DNA from: an uncultured Eubacterium sp.
Lineage (GTDB): Bacteria; Bacillota; Clostridia; Peptostreptococcales; Anaerovoracaceae
Length of the DNA stretch: 25,904 nucleotides
Direction of reading: 5' to 3'
Assembly: GCA_900543485.1 (NCBI GenBank)
Contig: UQRM01000030.1
Coordinates: forward strand, 1 to 25,904
The translations under genes and the position numbers were made by a program. Under the pieces are notes generated by a model. The model searched no databases, was not told where the DNA came from, and was given only the letters and a program-made list of their open reading frames with translations. Shown piece after piece: positions 7,603-15,274 of the stretch. The stretch's first letter is position 1; each line of letters starts with the position of its first letter.

Positions 7603-8970
7603 CTATCTGGCCAGTCTGTACAGCGCCTCGGCGTATATCTTAGCCACAGACATCAGCCTGTCCACCGAGATGCTTTCATTCTCCACGTGGAACAGCAGCG
7701 GCTCGTTCTGCAATGCCATACCATATGGCACGAAGTCCTTCAGCACCCTGGCATAGGACCCGCTGCCGTTGGCAAAAGGCTTCGATTCGTTATCTCCCGT
7801 AGCCTCCCTGTAGACCTCGATCAGGGTCTTCGCCGGTTCCTGCTGCGGATCGACCCGGAATCCCTCTATATTGAGAGTCATCTCAACGCTAAAGCCTGTT
7901 CCGGCCAACGCCTTCTTCACCCTTCCGACCATATCTTCCGTTTCCAGCGAAAAAGGCAGTCTGGCGTTGAAATCTATATCGAGCTTCCCGTTCTCATAAG
8001 ATATAAGACCCATGTTGTTGGTACTCTCGCCGGTCTCATCCTTTTCTCTGATCCCCAGGCCTTCTCCCGTCACATCTCTGCACACAAGCGGCGGCAAAAG
8101 CTTTATCCCCTCACATATGTCACGAGGCTCGTAATCCATCTGCGCCAGCTCTTCCAGGAGCATGGCGATGGCGTTCTTTCCCTGTTCCGGCGTGGAAGCG
8201 TGAGCAGGCACTCCTGTGGTCTTCACTCGCTTGACTTCGTTCCCCTGGCTATCGGTAAATATGGCCTCGGCCCATGACGGCACGATGTTGATGGCATCCC
8301 CGCCTCTGATGGATTTCAGGATCAGGCCAGTTTTTTCGTCCTGAGTCCCGGCGTCCATCCCGGCAGTCATCATCGTGAATCGTGTATTGACGAAATGTTT
8401 TTCGGAAAAGCATATAGGGAAGAAGGAATCCGGCACTATGCCGCAGGACGGTATCCTTTCGGCCTTCTCCAGGTAGCGATGGAGACAAGGAAAATATCCG
8501 CCTTCTTCGTATGAGCCGACTATCTGGACGATATTCCTGGAAAGAGGCAGCCCGCTTTCCCTGATAGCCAAAGCAGCGTAAAATGTCGCGATAGTCGGTC
8601 CCTTATCGTCTATGGCACCACGGCCATATATCACGCCATCGTGGAGCTCCCCGCCGTAAGGAGGATATTTCCACTCTCCTCCTGCAGGAACCACATCTAC
8701 ATGGCCGACGGTCCCCACAGCATCGTCTTTTCTCTCCCCGAAATCCAACTGGCATGCTACGTTATCGTAATTGGTGACATCGAAGCCCTTTTCCTTACCC
8801 AGCTCCATCATGTACTCCAGAGCCTTTTTAGGGCCTTCCCCGAAGGGAGCGTCGCACTTGCCTACCTCGCCTTCCATCTCCGCCACTGATTCTATCCTGA
8901 TTATTTCCTGCAGCTTTTCGACCATTTCATCTCTATAGCCATCCAGTATCGCAGCTATCTTTTCGTTCAT
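7603..8970 (-). CDS. M20-family dipeptidase (PepV/Sapep-like)
   Basis: Cytosolic zinc di/aminopeptidase, 455 aa from the chosen start. Metal and catalytic motifs: GHVDVVPAGGEW (H90, D92), GRGAIDDKGP (bridging D121), GSYEEGG (E155 general base, E156) and the C-terminal NGSGSYAR plus FHVENE. This order and spacing match the PepV subfamily, with a variable lid domain in the middle. The motif is GSYEEGG where relatives usually have G-D-E-[ST]-G; both glutamates are kept. A longer frame opens at 8997, but the ATG at 8968-8970 has AAAGGGA at 8-9 nt whereas the upstream ATG has no site. It follows amidohydrolase 2 closely on the same strand, so the two are almost surely co-transcribed. It converges with the MerR gene with only 14 bp between them. 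Confidence 0.9.
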   Translation of the reverse strand: MNEKIAAILDGYRDEMVEKLQEIIRIESVAEMEGEVGKCDAPFGEGPKKALEYMMELGKEKGFDVTNYDNVACQLDFGERKDDAVGTVGHVDVVPAGGEWKYPPYGGELHDGVIYGRGAIDDKGPTIATFYAALAIRESGLPLSRNIVQIVGSYEEGGYFPCLHRYLEKAERIPSCGIVPDSFFPICFSEKHFVNTRFTMMTAGMDAGTQDEKTGLILKSIRGGDAINIVPSWAEAIFTDSQGNEVKRVKTTGVPAHASTPEQGKNAIAMLLEELAQMDYEPRDICEGIKLLPPLVCRDVTGEGLGIREKDETGESTNNMGLISYENGKLDIDFNARLPFSLETEDMVGRVKKALAGTGFSVEMTLNIEGFRVDPQQEPAKTLIEVYREATGDNESKPFANGSGSYARVLKDFVPYGMALQNEPLLFHVENESISVDRLMSVAKIYAEALYRLAR

Positions 8971-9003
8971 TTCACCGTTCCCTTTCTCGCTTTCCATACG
9001 CGA

Positions 9004-10629
9004 TCACGCTTTATATACAGTCTTCCCATCCATTATGGTCTCGCACACTTTGACTTTATGTATCTCTGTCAGAGGTATATCGAACAGATTTTTCTCAAGC
9101 ACCACCAGATCTGCGTATTTGCCCACTTCGATGGAGCCAAGCTTGTGATCCATATGCATCTGATAGGCGTTGTTTATAGTATAGCTCTCGATACCGTCTT
9201 TGACTGCCAGCTTTTCCTCATAAGGCTCCAGCACCGGCAGTTCCGGATGATCGAAGAGTTGTCTGGTGCAGCCCATCTCTATCCCCTTCAGCGGTTCGCG
9301 GCCAAACTCATCCACAGGGAAATCAGATCCCTGCCCCATACGGCAGCCGCCGGCTATCATTGTCTTCAGTCGGAAAGTATGGTTCTGCCTGTCTCCGATG
9401 ACCTTTTCCATGTCCGGATTACCGTAGTGCCATACGCAGGTGGTATTGGCGACGACATCGTACCGTCCGAAGAGAGCCAGCTCCTCATCCTTCACATAAT
9501 CGCAATGGGAATTGACGATACGGCAGTCATGATATCCGGCCTCCCTTACAGCCTTTGCCATGGCCAGAGTGCCGCTGATAGCCTCGTCGCCTATTCCGTG
9601 GACATTGATGTCCAGGCCTTCCTTTGCCGCCCTGAGTCCCACCTGGGCAATCTCCTCCCTGTTGAAGAGCGGATATACCATCGAACCGTCCTCATTGTAA
9701 GGCTGGCTCAGTGCAGCCGATCTCGTCTCGAGAGTCCCGTCGTTTATTATCTTGAGGAAATGTATCCTGAACTTGTCGGAATCGTACTTCTTCCTGTACT
9801 CTATCAGTCTCGGGATGATGACGTCCACATCGCCCTTTTCCGATATCATCCTGCCGCAGCCGAAGAATCTCTGCTTGTAGGAGCCTTCTTCTATCATCTT
9901 CGGGACTTCCTCAAAGTATGTATCGAGAGCGAACTCAGGCGCGCCCATATCGCAGGTGGAGGTCACGCCCATGGCCGCGTACCCGTCGGATCCGTCCCTC
10001 AGGGCTTCTTCCACCTTTTCCTGACGGAAAAAGTCGATCTTATCCATTATCATCGTCTGCGTCGCCATCTCCAGCAGATGACCTGTCGGTTCGCCCGCCT
10101 CATCTCTGTGGAAATAGTGGAATCCCGGTATCGGATCCGGCGTATCTTTCGTTATCCCCGCCAGCTCCAGTGCCTTGCTGTTGACCCACGCTTCGTGGGC
10201 GCTGCTTCCCAGGATCATAACAGGCTTATCGGAACAGATAGCGTCCAGCAACTCCTTCTTAGGGCCCTTCTCGTCGAAGATCCACTCCGCGTATCCTATA
10301 CCGAAGTAAGTCGGTTCGTCAGGATTGTCCTCTACGAACCGTTCTATCTCCGCCAGGCATTCTTCCACGGTCCATTCGATCTGAAGATATACGCCGCACA
10401 GGTACTGAGCCGCCATCACAGGATGACAGTGACCGTCTATGAATCCCGGCAGCATCATCCCCCCGTTCATATCGTTTATTTCCGTCTCGTCTCCGCAGAA
10501 TGCCTTAGCGCCTTCGTCGCTGCCCACATATACGATCTCGTTGCCCCTGATGGCTACCGCCTGGGCCCATTCTTCCTTACCGTTTACCGTATAAACCTTT
10601 CCGTTCAAATACACTTTGTCTGCCTTCAT
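9004..10629 (-). CDS. Amidohydrolase family protein 2 (paralogue of 4446-6071)
   Basis: 541 aa, exactly the length of the other amidohydrolase; the two align end to end without gaps (46 of the first 70 residues identical by eye). All metal positions coincide: H67/H69 in GHCHP, K293 in LKIINDGT, H344 in VHGIGD, H375 in NSHCDY, D436 in GSDFPVD. Differences cluster around the likely substrate pocket: GSSAHEAWVN for GSGAHEAWGN, LLEMATQ for IVEGRAQ, CVWHYGNP for GVWMYGNP. That suggests a related but distinct substrate. AAAAGGAGG precedes the ATG. It heads a two-gene unit with the M20 peptidase, from a promoter nearly identical to that of the paralogue. It probably acts on an N-acyl or amide compound whose product goes to the peptidase. 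Confidence 0.9.
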   Translation of the reverse strand: MKADKVYLNGKVYTVNGKEEWAQAVAIRGNEIVYVGSDEGAKAFCGDETEINDMNGGMMLPGFIDGHCHPVMAAQYLCGVYLQIEWTVEECLAEIERFVEDNPDEPTYFGIGYAEWIFDEKGPKKELLDAICSDKPVMILGSSAHEAWVNSKALELAGITKDTPDPIPGFHYFHRDEAGEPTGHLLEMATQTMIMDKIDFFRQEKVEEALRDGSDGYAAMGVTSTCDMGAPEFALDTYFEEVPKMIEEGSYKQRFFGCGRMISEKGDVDVIIPRLIEYRKKYDSDKFRIHFLKIINDGTLETRSAALSQPYNEDGSMVYPLFNREEIAQVGLRAAKEGLDINVHGIGDEAISGTLAMAKAVREAGYHDCRIVNSHCDYVKDEELALFGRYDVVANTTCVWHYGNPDMEKVIGDRQNHTFRLKTMIAGGCRMGQGSDFPVDEFGREPLKGIEMGCTRQLFDHPELPVLEPYEEKLAVKDGIESYTINNAYQMHMDHKLGSIEVGKYADLVVLEKNLFDIPLTEIHKVKVCETIMDGKTVYKA

Positions 10630-10718
10630 AATGGCCTCCTTTTCCGCACGGATTCACCTTTGGATCTTTCCCGTAAATTTTTACTATGAATTTTTTTAAA
10701 GATTACGATTTTTTAATA

Positions 10719-10749
10719 ATTATATAACCTGTCGTAAGGAACAGGTCAA
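10719..10749 (-). promoter_or_regulatory. MerR-type promoter for amidohydrolase 2-M20 peptidase
   Basis: On the minus strand TTGACC (10744-10749) and TATAAT (10719-10724) are 19 bp apart. The spacer holds a perfect inverted repeat, ACCTGT (10727-10732) and ACAGGT (10741-10746), with 8 bp between, placed as in MerR operators. Sequence matching with the 6145-6175 promoter continues about 35 bp beyond the -10 without gaps. Confidence 0.8.
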
Positions 10750-10886
10750 GGTGTATTTTGCATTATTTTTGTAAAAACGAAAAGCCACTCTTCACATTTC
10801 CGGCGTTCTCTTTTCGCGACAGCTTTCCGGCGGGCGTCCGGATCCTGCGTGAACTGCGGCAGAGCCAACAGGCCGGGAAAATGACG
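10750..10886. other. Intergenic stretch, nothing identified
   Basis: Between the amidohydrolase 2 promoter and the M28 terminator I see no gene, RNA or repeat. A 61-codon plus-strand frame here has no ribosome site and no recognisable product. The whole gene-free interval is 10630-10959; the promoter and terminator are its only clear content. Confidence 0.5.
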
Positions 10887-10926
10887 AACCGGGCAGGAAA
10901 CGACTCATGCCGCTTCCTGCCCGGTT
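10887..10926 (-). terminator. Hairpin terminator after the M28 peptidase gene
   Basis: A perfect 13-bp stem, AACCGGGCAGGAA (10887-10899) with TTCCTGCCCGGTT (10914-10926), lies about 34 bp beyond the peptidase stop. The tract after it on the minus strand is only moderately T-rich (CGTCATTTTCCC), so it is a plausible but not ideal intrinsic terminator. Confidence 0.65.
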
Positions 10927-10959
10927 CCAGAAGTTTATTATAGAGAAACTGAAAATTGC

Positions 10960-13125
10960 TTATTTTAATATATCTTCGATGGCTGCCATAGCCGCGACCT
11001 CCTCGTCACAATAAGTCTTCACGTACGGGAGTATCCTGTCCAGCTCACTCTGGTATATGGCGATAGCCGCATCGTAATCTATCTCCGCGTCCTCATCTTC
11101 CGCCTGCCTTACCAGCTGATATGTTGCATCTCCAACATAACATACTGGAATCATTTTGTCCAGAGCCCAATATGCTTTACTGTCATCCACCTGAGACGCG
11201 TCATACTGTACCAGGATATCTTCCACCACCTGCTGATCGAACAGGTAATAAGAATAATCCTTCTCGCCATTGAGGGTCCATGCTATATCGAGAGCTCCTG
11301 ATTCTTCATCTTCAGCGTAGAGTTCCTCCTGCTGAAGAGCTTCTATCATCCCTTTGAGCCCGTTTATGTTAGCATCCAGATTAGGATGGCCCGTATACAC
11401 GTCTACGTCATCCGTCTTGGTGCATTGAGTCTGCACAGTTTTGAAAGCCTCCAACGTCGCCTGATTCAGCTCCGCGCCTTCCGCTCTCAGCTCCGACAGC
11501 TCTTCCTCTGACGCTTCTCCGCTGACAGCCTCCTCGTATCTGGCATTGACATCTGCGATCCTGTCATTATGCTCCTTCGCCACAGTTCTCAGGCTGTCGA
11601 TGGACGCCAGATAAGCTTCCGTATCGACTCCGGCTTCCTGCGCCACTTCTTCGTCGAAGTTGTCTTCAAGATCATCACAGGCTGCTGTGATATCCAGCTC
11701 AAGAGCCGGCATGCTGTCGATATAGATGGCGAAGGCACCGAACCAATTGATATTAGTCCTCATGGTATCCTCGTCCCACGTGTCCTTGTCGTCCGATGAC
11801 GTATGGTATCTCTGCTGCATAAACGTATCATCCTCGAAGCCATTGAGGATATACGGCACGCCATGCCACCTGTATGAGACGCCATCCTCCATCACATTTA
11901 CAGAACCCGCTTCTTCTGATACTACCACATCTCCTGCCGTCGTGACAAGTCCTGTTTCTGTGACCATCTTGCTGACCAGGCTGGCAAATTCCGGAACGCA
12001 GCTGATATTCAGCTGATCCCCTTCCACTGCAAACGCCGGGAGCTCACAGTTCAACATAGCCAAAGTCTTACCGTCCCAGCCCAGCTCTGCCTCGTGCATC
12101 ATGCCCCACGCACCGGTAGTATAATCGAACTGGGTATCCGTCGCGCCCCATTCCTCAGCGCCATGAGCGACGACAACGATATCGTTCTCAGGAACATATC
12201 CCGAATCTATCAGCGCCTTCGCCACAGCAAAATCCAAGGCGATGGCCGCCGAATCATCCTGGAATCCGTACCAGTATTTATCGTAATGTCCTGCTATGAG
12301 TATCTGCTGATCGGAGGACCTGCCCTTGATCTTCCCTACCACATTGTATGTAACGCCAGTGCCCTCTTCCAGGACAGCGTCTACCATCAGAGTAGCTGTG
12401 TCGTTCCCGGCCTCTATGGCATCCTGTATTTCCTTGGCCTGATTGGCGCTTATTGCCACCGTAGGGATCAAATCACCGCAACAGATATCCTGGACATTGA
12501 CCGTATCGTCGTTGAGTTCTCCGTATCCACCTGTGGAATATGTCACGATGGCAGCAGCCCCTCTGCCGTAAGCCTGCCTTATGTAATTGTCGATCCATGC
12601 CTCATTCCACTGGTCGACTCCCGCCAGCACGATCTTGCCGCTCACGTCCTTACCTTCGTAATCAGCTTCAAATCCTGTCCCCACATCAACTATCTCCGCC
12701 GTGATCCCATCCGCATCAGTACCGCTGCACTGGTACGACGCCGGCATCAGATCGATGTCTGTCCCCTCGATGGTAAGGCTGGAATCATTGAACTGGAATT
12801 TATCCACCGTGGTGCCTACCTTCTCCACGTCAGTGAGCCCGATGGACTTCATCTCTTCCACCAGAAAATCCGCCGCCCTGTGCTCCGCATCGGAGCCGGC
12901 GGTTCTCCATCCCAGTTCATTGTCCCAGTACTCCTCATCGTAAGCCAGCGTTTCAGCCAGATCATAAGCGTACTCCATATCGATGCTGTCGATGTAGCTC
13001 TGCACATCTTCCGCCATGAACAACTGGGAATCCACCGTGTTCTCCGAGCTGCCGCATGACATCATTGAAACGGTCAATGTCAGCGACGCCGCAGCACAAG
13101 CAAATACCTTCAAGCTTCTTCTCAT
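10960..13125 (-). CDS. Secreted M28-family zinc metallopeptidase, lipoprotein
   Basis: 721 aa. The N-terminus is a lipoprotein-type signal peptide (MRRSLK, hydrophobic core, MMSC with lipid-attachment C24), so the mature enzyme should sit on the outer face of the membrane. A PA-like insert spans about residues 130-250 (GKDVSGKIVLAGV, GRGAAAIVTYSTGGYG). The M28 core follows: AGHYDKYWYGFQDDSAA (H280, D282, bridging D290), HGAEEWGATD (catalytic E324, metal E325), NCE near 361 and YHTSSDD (H441). Residues about 480-721 form an acidic, helical C-terminal region also found alone at 17005-17409. GAGGGGAG precedes the ATG. It probably releases amino acids or small peptides outside the cell. It is a single-gene unit divergent from the MarR gene. 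Confidence 0.9.
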   Translation of the reverse strand: MRRSLKVFACAAASLTLTVSMMSCGSSENTVDSQLFMAEDVQSYIDSIDMEYAYDLAETLAYDEEYWDNELGWRTAGSDAEHRAADFLVEEMKSIGLTDVEKVGTTVDKFQFNDSSLTIEGTDIDLMPASYQCSGTDADGITAEIVDVGTGFEADYEGKDVSGKIVLAGVDQWNEAWIDNYIRQAYGRGAAAIVTYSTGGYGELNDDTVNVQDICCGDLIPTVAISANQAKEIQDAIEAGNDTATLMVDAVLEEGTGVTYNVVGKIKGRSSDQQILIAGHYDKYWYGFQDDSAAIALDFAVAKALIDSGYVPENDIVVVAHGAEEWGATDTQFDYTTGAWGMMHEAELGWDGKTLAMLNCELPAFAVEGDQLNISCVPEFASLVSKMVTETGLVTTAGDVVVSEEAGSVNVMEDGVSYRWHGVPYILNGFEDDTFMQQRYHTSSDDKDTWDEDTMRTNINWFGAFAIYIDSMPALELDITAACDDLEDNFDEEVAQEAGVDTEAYLASIDSLRTVAKEHNDRIADVNARYEEAVSGEASEEELSELRAEGAELNQATLEAFKTVQTQCTKTDDVDVYTGHPNLDANINGLKGMIEALQQEELYAEDEESGALDIAWTLNGEKDYSYYLFDQQVVEDILVQYDASQVDDSKAYWALDKMIPVCYVGDATYQLVRQAEDEDAEIDYDAAIAIYQSELDRILPYVKTYCDEEVAAMAAIEDILK

Positions 13126-13237
13126 TCTTTCACTCTCCCCTCAATTTTTGAAGCATTTAAATTTTCTGACTAGTCTAACTTTACATTATATCGGAAAGAA
13201 AATCAATAGTTATCAGCTATCTCATATCCTATCCGTC

Positions 13238-13265
13238 TTGACTTTTGTCTTTCTCGTTATATAAT
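13238..13265 (+). promoter_or_regulatory. Sigma-A promoter for the marR-yczE unit
   Basis: TTGACT (13238-13243) and TATAAT (13260-13265) are 16 bp apart. Just downstream, AATAAG (13263-13268) and CTTATT (13288-13293) form an inverted pair that could be a MarR autoregulatory site; that last point is weak. Confidence 0.7.
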
Positions 13266-13314
13266 AAGTATTGTTATAGTAAGATTTCTTATTATTTAAG
13301 GAGGGAGTGTGCTC

Positions 13315-13752
13315 ATGGAAAGTCTCCATTATCTTCTCATGAAATCTCACGCCATGGTCCACAGGCGTGTAACATCGAAGACGGCATCCATCGGACTCAC
13401 TTCAGGTCAGCCCAAGGTACTGGACTTTTTACTTCGGTTTCACGAAGCTGATCAGAAAACCATCGCTGCCTACTGTGAAATAGAGCCGGCCACTGTTGGC
13501 AGCATTTTATCCCGAATGGAAACATCGGGGCTGGTAGTCCGTCGTCAGAAGGAAGGAAATCGACGTTCACTCTACGTTTCCCTTACAGAAAAAGGCGTAA
13601 ACGCTGCCGAAAAGCTGACGGAGATCTTCCGCTCGGTCGAAGACGAAGCCACCTGCCGCCTTTCGGAAGATGAACGCGACACGCTGCGGGAGCTTCTTTC
13701 ACGGATATGCGATACCCTGAGCGGACCGGAAGCCTCCGATAGTAACGAATAG
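13315..13752 (+). CDS. MarR-family transcriptional regulator
   Basis: 145 aa. The winged helix-turn-helix is clear: LTSGQPKVLDFLLRFHEADQ, then IAAYCEIEPATVGSILSRME (recognition helix), SGLVVRRQKEGNRRSLYVSLTEKG (wing). N- and C-terminal helices would form the dimer interface. A GTG six bases upstream (13309) is in frame, but the ATG at 13315 sits 9 nt after GGAGGG whereas the GTG is only 3 nt away, so the ATG is preferred. The next gene, a membrane protein, follows 27 bp later and is probably co-transcribed. MarR proteins usually repress their own unit in response to small phenolic or lipophilic ligands. The M28 peptidase gene is divergent, so shared control is possible. Confidence 0.9.
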   Translation: MESLHYLLMKSHAMVHRRVTSKTASIGLTSGQPKVLDFLLRFHEADQKTIAAYCEIEPATVGSILSRMETSGLVVRRQKEGNRRSLYVSLTEKGVNAAEKLTEIFRSVEDEATCRLSEDERDTLRELLSRICDTLSGPEASDSNE

Positions 13753-13779
13753 TACAAAAGAGAATAGGATGGTGTAAAA

Positions 13780-14508
13780 ATGGAAAAAACAGAAGAATGC
13801 AAAACCGAGAATATGCGACAGCCTGTATCTGCGGAGCAGGCTGCCGGAGAACACGCCGGACACAGCACAGACCACCTGCCGATGCGGGTCTTTTTGTTGT
13901 GCGCAGGTCTTTCCATCATGGCTTTCGGCATCGCCCTCTCCATAAGAGCCCCTCTGGGTACATCACCTATTTCCAGTCTGCCCTACGTCACGGCCGAAAT
14001 GTCCGGCCTATCCGTGGGGATAACGACCATCGTCATGAATTTCGTCTTCATCCTGATACAGATAGCCATCCTGCGCAGGCGATACGACTGGTTTCAGCTG
14101 CTGCAATTCCCGGCAGCCGTCCTGTTCGGACTGATAATCGACGCGGCCGGGCTGCTGACGGCAAAACTGCCTTGCGACACCTACCTGGAGCAGTGTATAA
14201 TCTGCGCCGCCGGCATCATTTTTATTGCCTTCGGCGTCAGCGTGGAAATAAGCGCCGGCCTGATAACAACTTCCGGCGAAGGCATCGTGCTGGCCATATG
14301 CCAGGTCGCCCCGGTGAAATTCGGCAATATAAAAGTCGCGCTGGATTGTTCGCTGGTGTGCATTTCCATACTGCTGTCCTTCGCCTTCCTGGGCGGACTG
14401 GACGGCGTCCGCGAAGGAACTGTTGCGGCGGCCATTTTCGTGGGACTCATCACCAGGAAGACCAACGGTGTCATGGAAAAAGTCAGCTGCGCTCTCCTGG
14501 AAAGGTAG
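13780..14508 (+). CDS. YczE/YitT-like integral membrane protein
   Basis: 242 aa. A polar N-terminal tail of about 34 residues is followed by around five hydrophobic segments. The first carries GLSIMAFGIALSIRAPLGTSPISSLP, the signature of the YczE group (COG2364) of inner-membrane proteins of unknown transport or regulatory function. A second half-repeat (FIAFGVSVEISAGLITTSGEG) is visible, as is usual in this group. AGGATGG lies about 7 nt before the ATG. It is second in a unit with the MarR regulator, a pairing common for export or stress membrane proteins, but no substrate can be assigned. Confidence 0.8.
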   Translation: MEKTEECKTENMRQPVSAEQAAGEHAGHSTDHLPMRVFLLCAGLSIMAFGIALSIRAPLGTSPISSLPYVTAEMSGLSVGITTIVMNFVFILIQIAILRRRYDWFQLLQFPAAVLFGLIIDAAGLLTAKLPCDTYLEQCIICAAGIIFIAFGVSVEISAGLITTSGEGIVLAICQVAPVKFGNIKVALDCSLVCISILLSFAFLGGLDGVREGTVAAAIFVGLITRKTNGVMEKVSCALLER

Positions 14509-14560
14509 GACGCGGCTTCGCAGCGTTCGCGCCTCGTCCGGCGTTCTTTTGCCCTTTTCC

Positions 14561-15274
14561 TCAATCCTCCTGCGCCCTTTCCCACAGGACCGGCATCCCC
14601 TGAAGCTCTTCTTCCGTATATGGCTCCGTCCTTCTCATATCTGCTTTGCTTCCATAATAGACTATGTCCACATCGAAATCCATGTCCTGATCCCATATTT
14701 CATATCGTCTGTCCTGTTCAGTGATTTCCCTTCCGATCAAGGGATCCACATATCTGGACCACAGATTCTCTTCATAACACAGGATGTATATGTTCTTCTT
14801 TTCCCCATCGATCACAACGCCTGCATTATCCCCATACCCGTACGAGCTGTAGTAGTTCTTCCCGGTAAATTCCGCGTACAGGCTTCCGTCCTCGTATTCT
14901 ACATTTACCAGCGAAGCATCATAGGGAATGACCCACGTGTGGAGCACCGCCAGGCAATACAGCCCTGCCAGCGCCAGGACGGTCGCCAGGACCGATATGA
15001 CTGCGATCCTGATTTTCCTTTTCCGGAATTTTCTCCTGAATCTGCGAAAGAGGCCGGCATTTTCCTTTTCCTCCCCTCTGCTGATGGGTATGAGTATCCC
15101 GCTTCGCAGCCTTTCCAGCTCCTTTCGACAACCCTCACAGGAAAGGAGATGTTCATCTATCATCTTCCGTGACTCATCACTGACAGCATCGTCCACATAG
15201 AGCGGAAGCAGATCTCTTATCACCTGGCATGGTATTTTGATATAAGATGTTTTACCGTACGATATCTTACTCAT
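14561..15274 (-). CDS. Putative anti-sigma factor with zinc-finger (HC2) domain
   Basis: 237 aa from the chosen start. The N-terminal cytoplasmic domain has the anti-sigma zinc-finger pattern (C16, H42, C46, C49 in CQVIRDLLPLY...EHLLSCEGC). A basic stretch (RRFRRKFRKRKIR) then precedes one membrane helix, about residues 88-112. The remaining 125 residues would be outside the cell and could be the sensory part. The frame opens further upstream, but the ATG at 15272-15274 has GGAGGGGG 5 nt before it and overlaps the sigma-factor stop by a few bases, which points to translational coupling. It should bind and silence the adjacent ECF sigma factor until an envelope signal releases it. Confidence 0.85.
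   Translation of the reverse strand: MSKISYGKTSYIKIPCQVIRDLLPLYVDDAVSDESRKMIDEHLLSCEGCRKELERLRSGILIPISRGEEKENAGLFRRFRRKFRKRKIRIAVISVLATVLALAGLYCLAVLHTWVIPYDASLVNVEYEDGSLYAEFTGKNYYSSYGYGDNAGVVIDGEKKNIYILCYEENLWSRYVDPLIGREITEQDRRYEIWDQDMDFDVDIVYYGSKADMRRTEPYTEEELQGMPVLWERAQED

Noticed and set aside
7571..7614. CTGGCCA/TGGCCAG inverted pair at the convergent merR-M20 ends
   Set aside because: The arms are short, far apart and coincide with Leu-Ala codons of both genes; there is no T run, so it is probably chance.
9058..10689. 543-codon plus-strand open frame opposite amidohydrolase 2
   Set aside because: It is a shadow of a clear family gene on the other strand; the translation is His/Arg/Leu-rich with no domain and no ribosome site.
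10758..10943. 61-codon plus-strand frame between amidohydrolase 2 and the M28 gene
   Set aside because: No ribosome site, no recognisable product, and it overlaps the terminator hairpin.
12094..13059. 321-codon plus-strand frame opposite the M28 peptidase
   Set aside because: Antisense shadow of a gene with intact signal peptide and zinc motifs.
14507..14560. Possible terminator between the YczE-like and anti-sigma genes
   Set aside because: GGACG/CGTCC pairing is short with poor inner pairing; T-rich sequence follows but the hairpin is not convincing.
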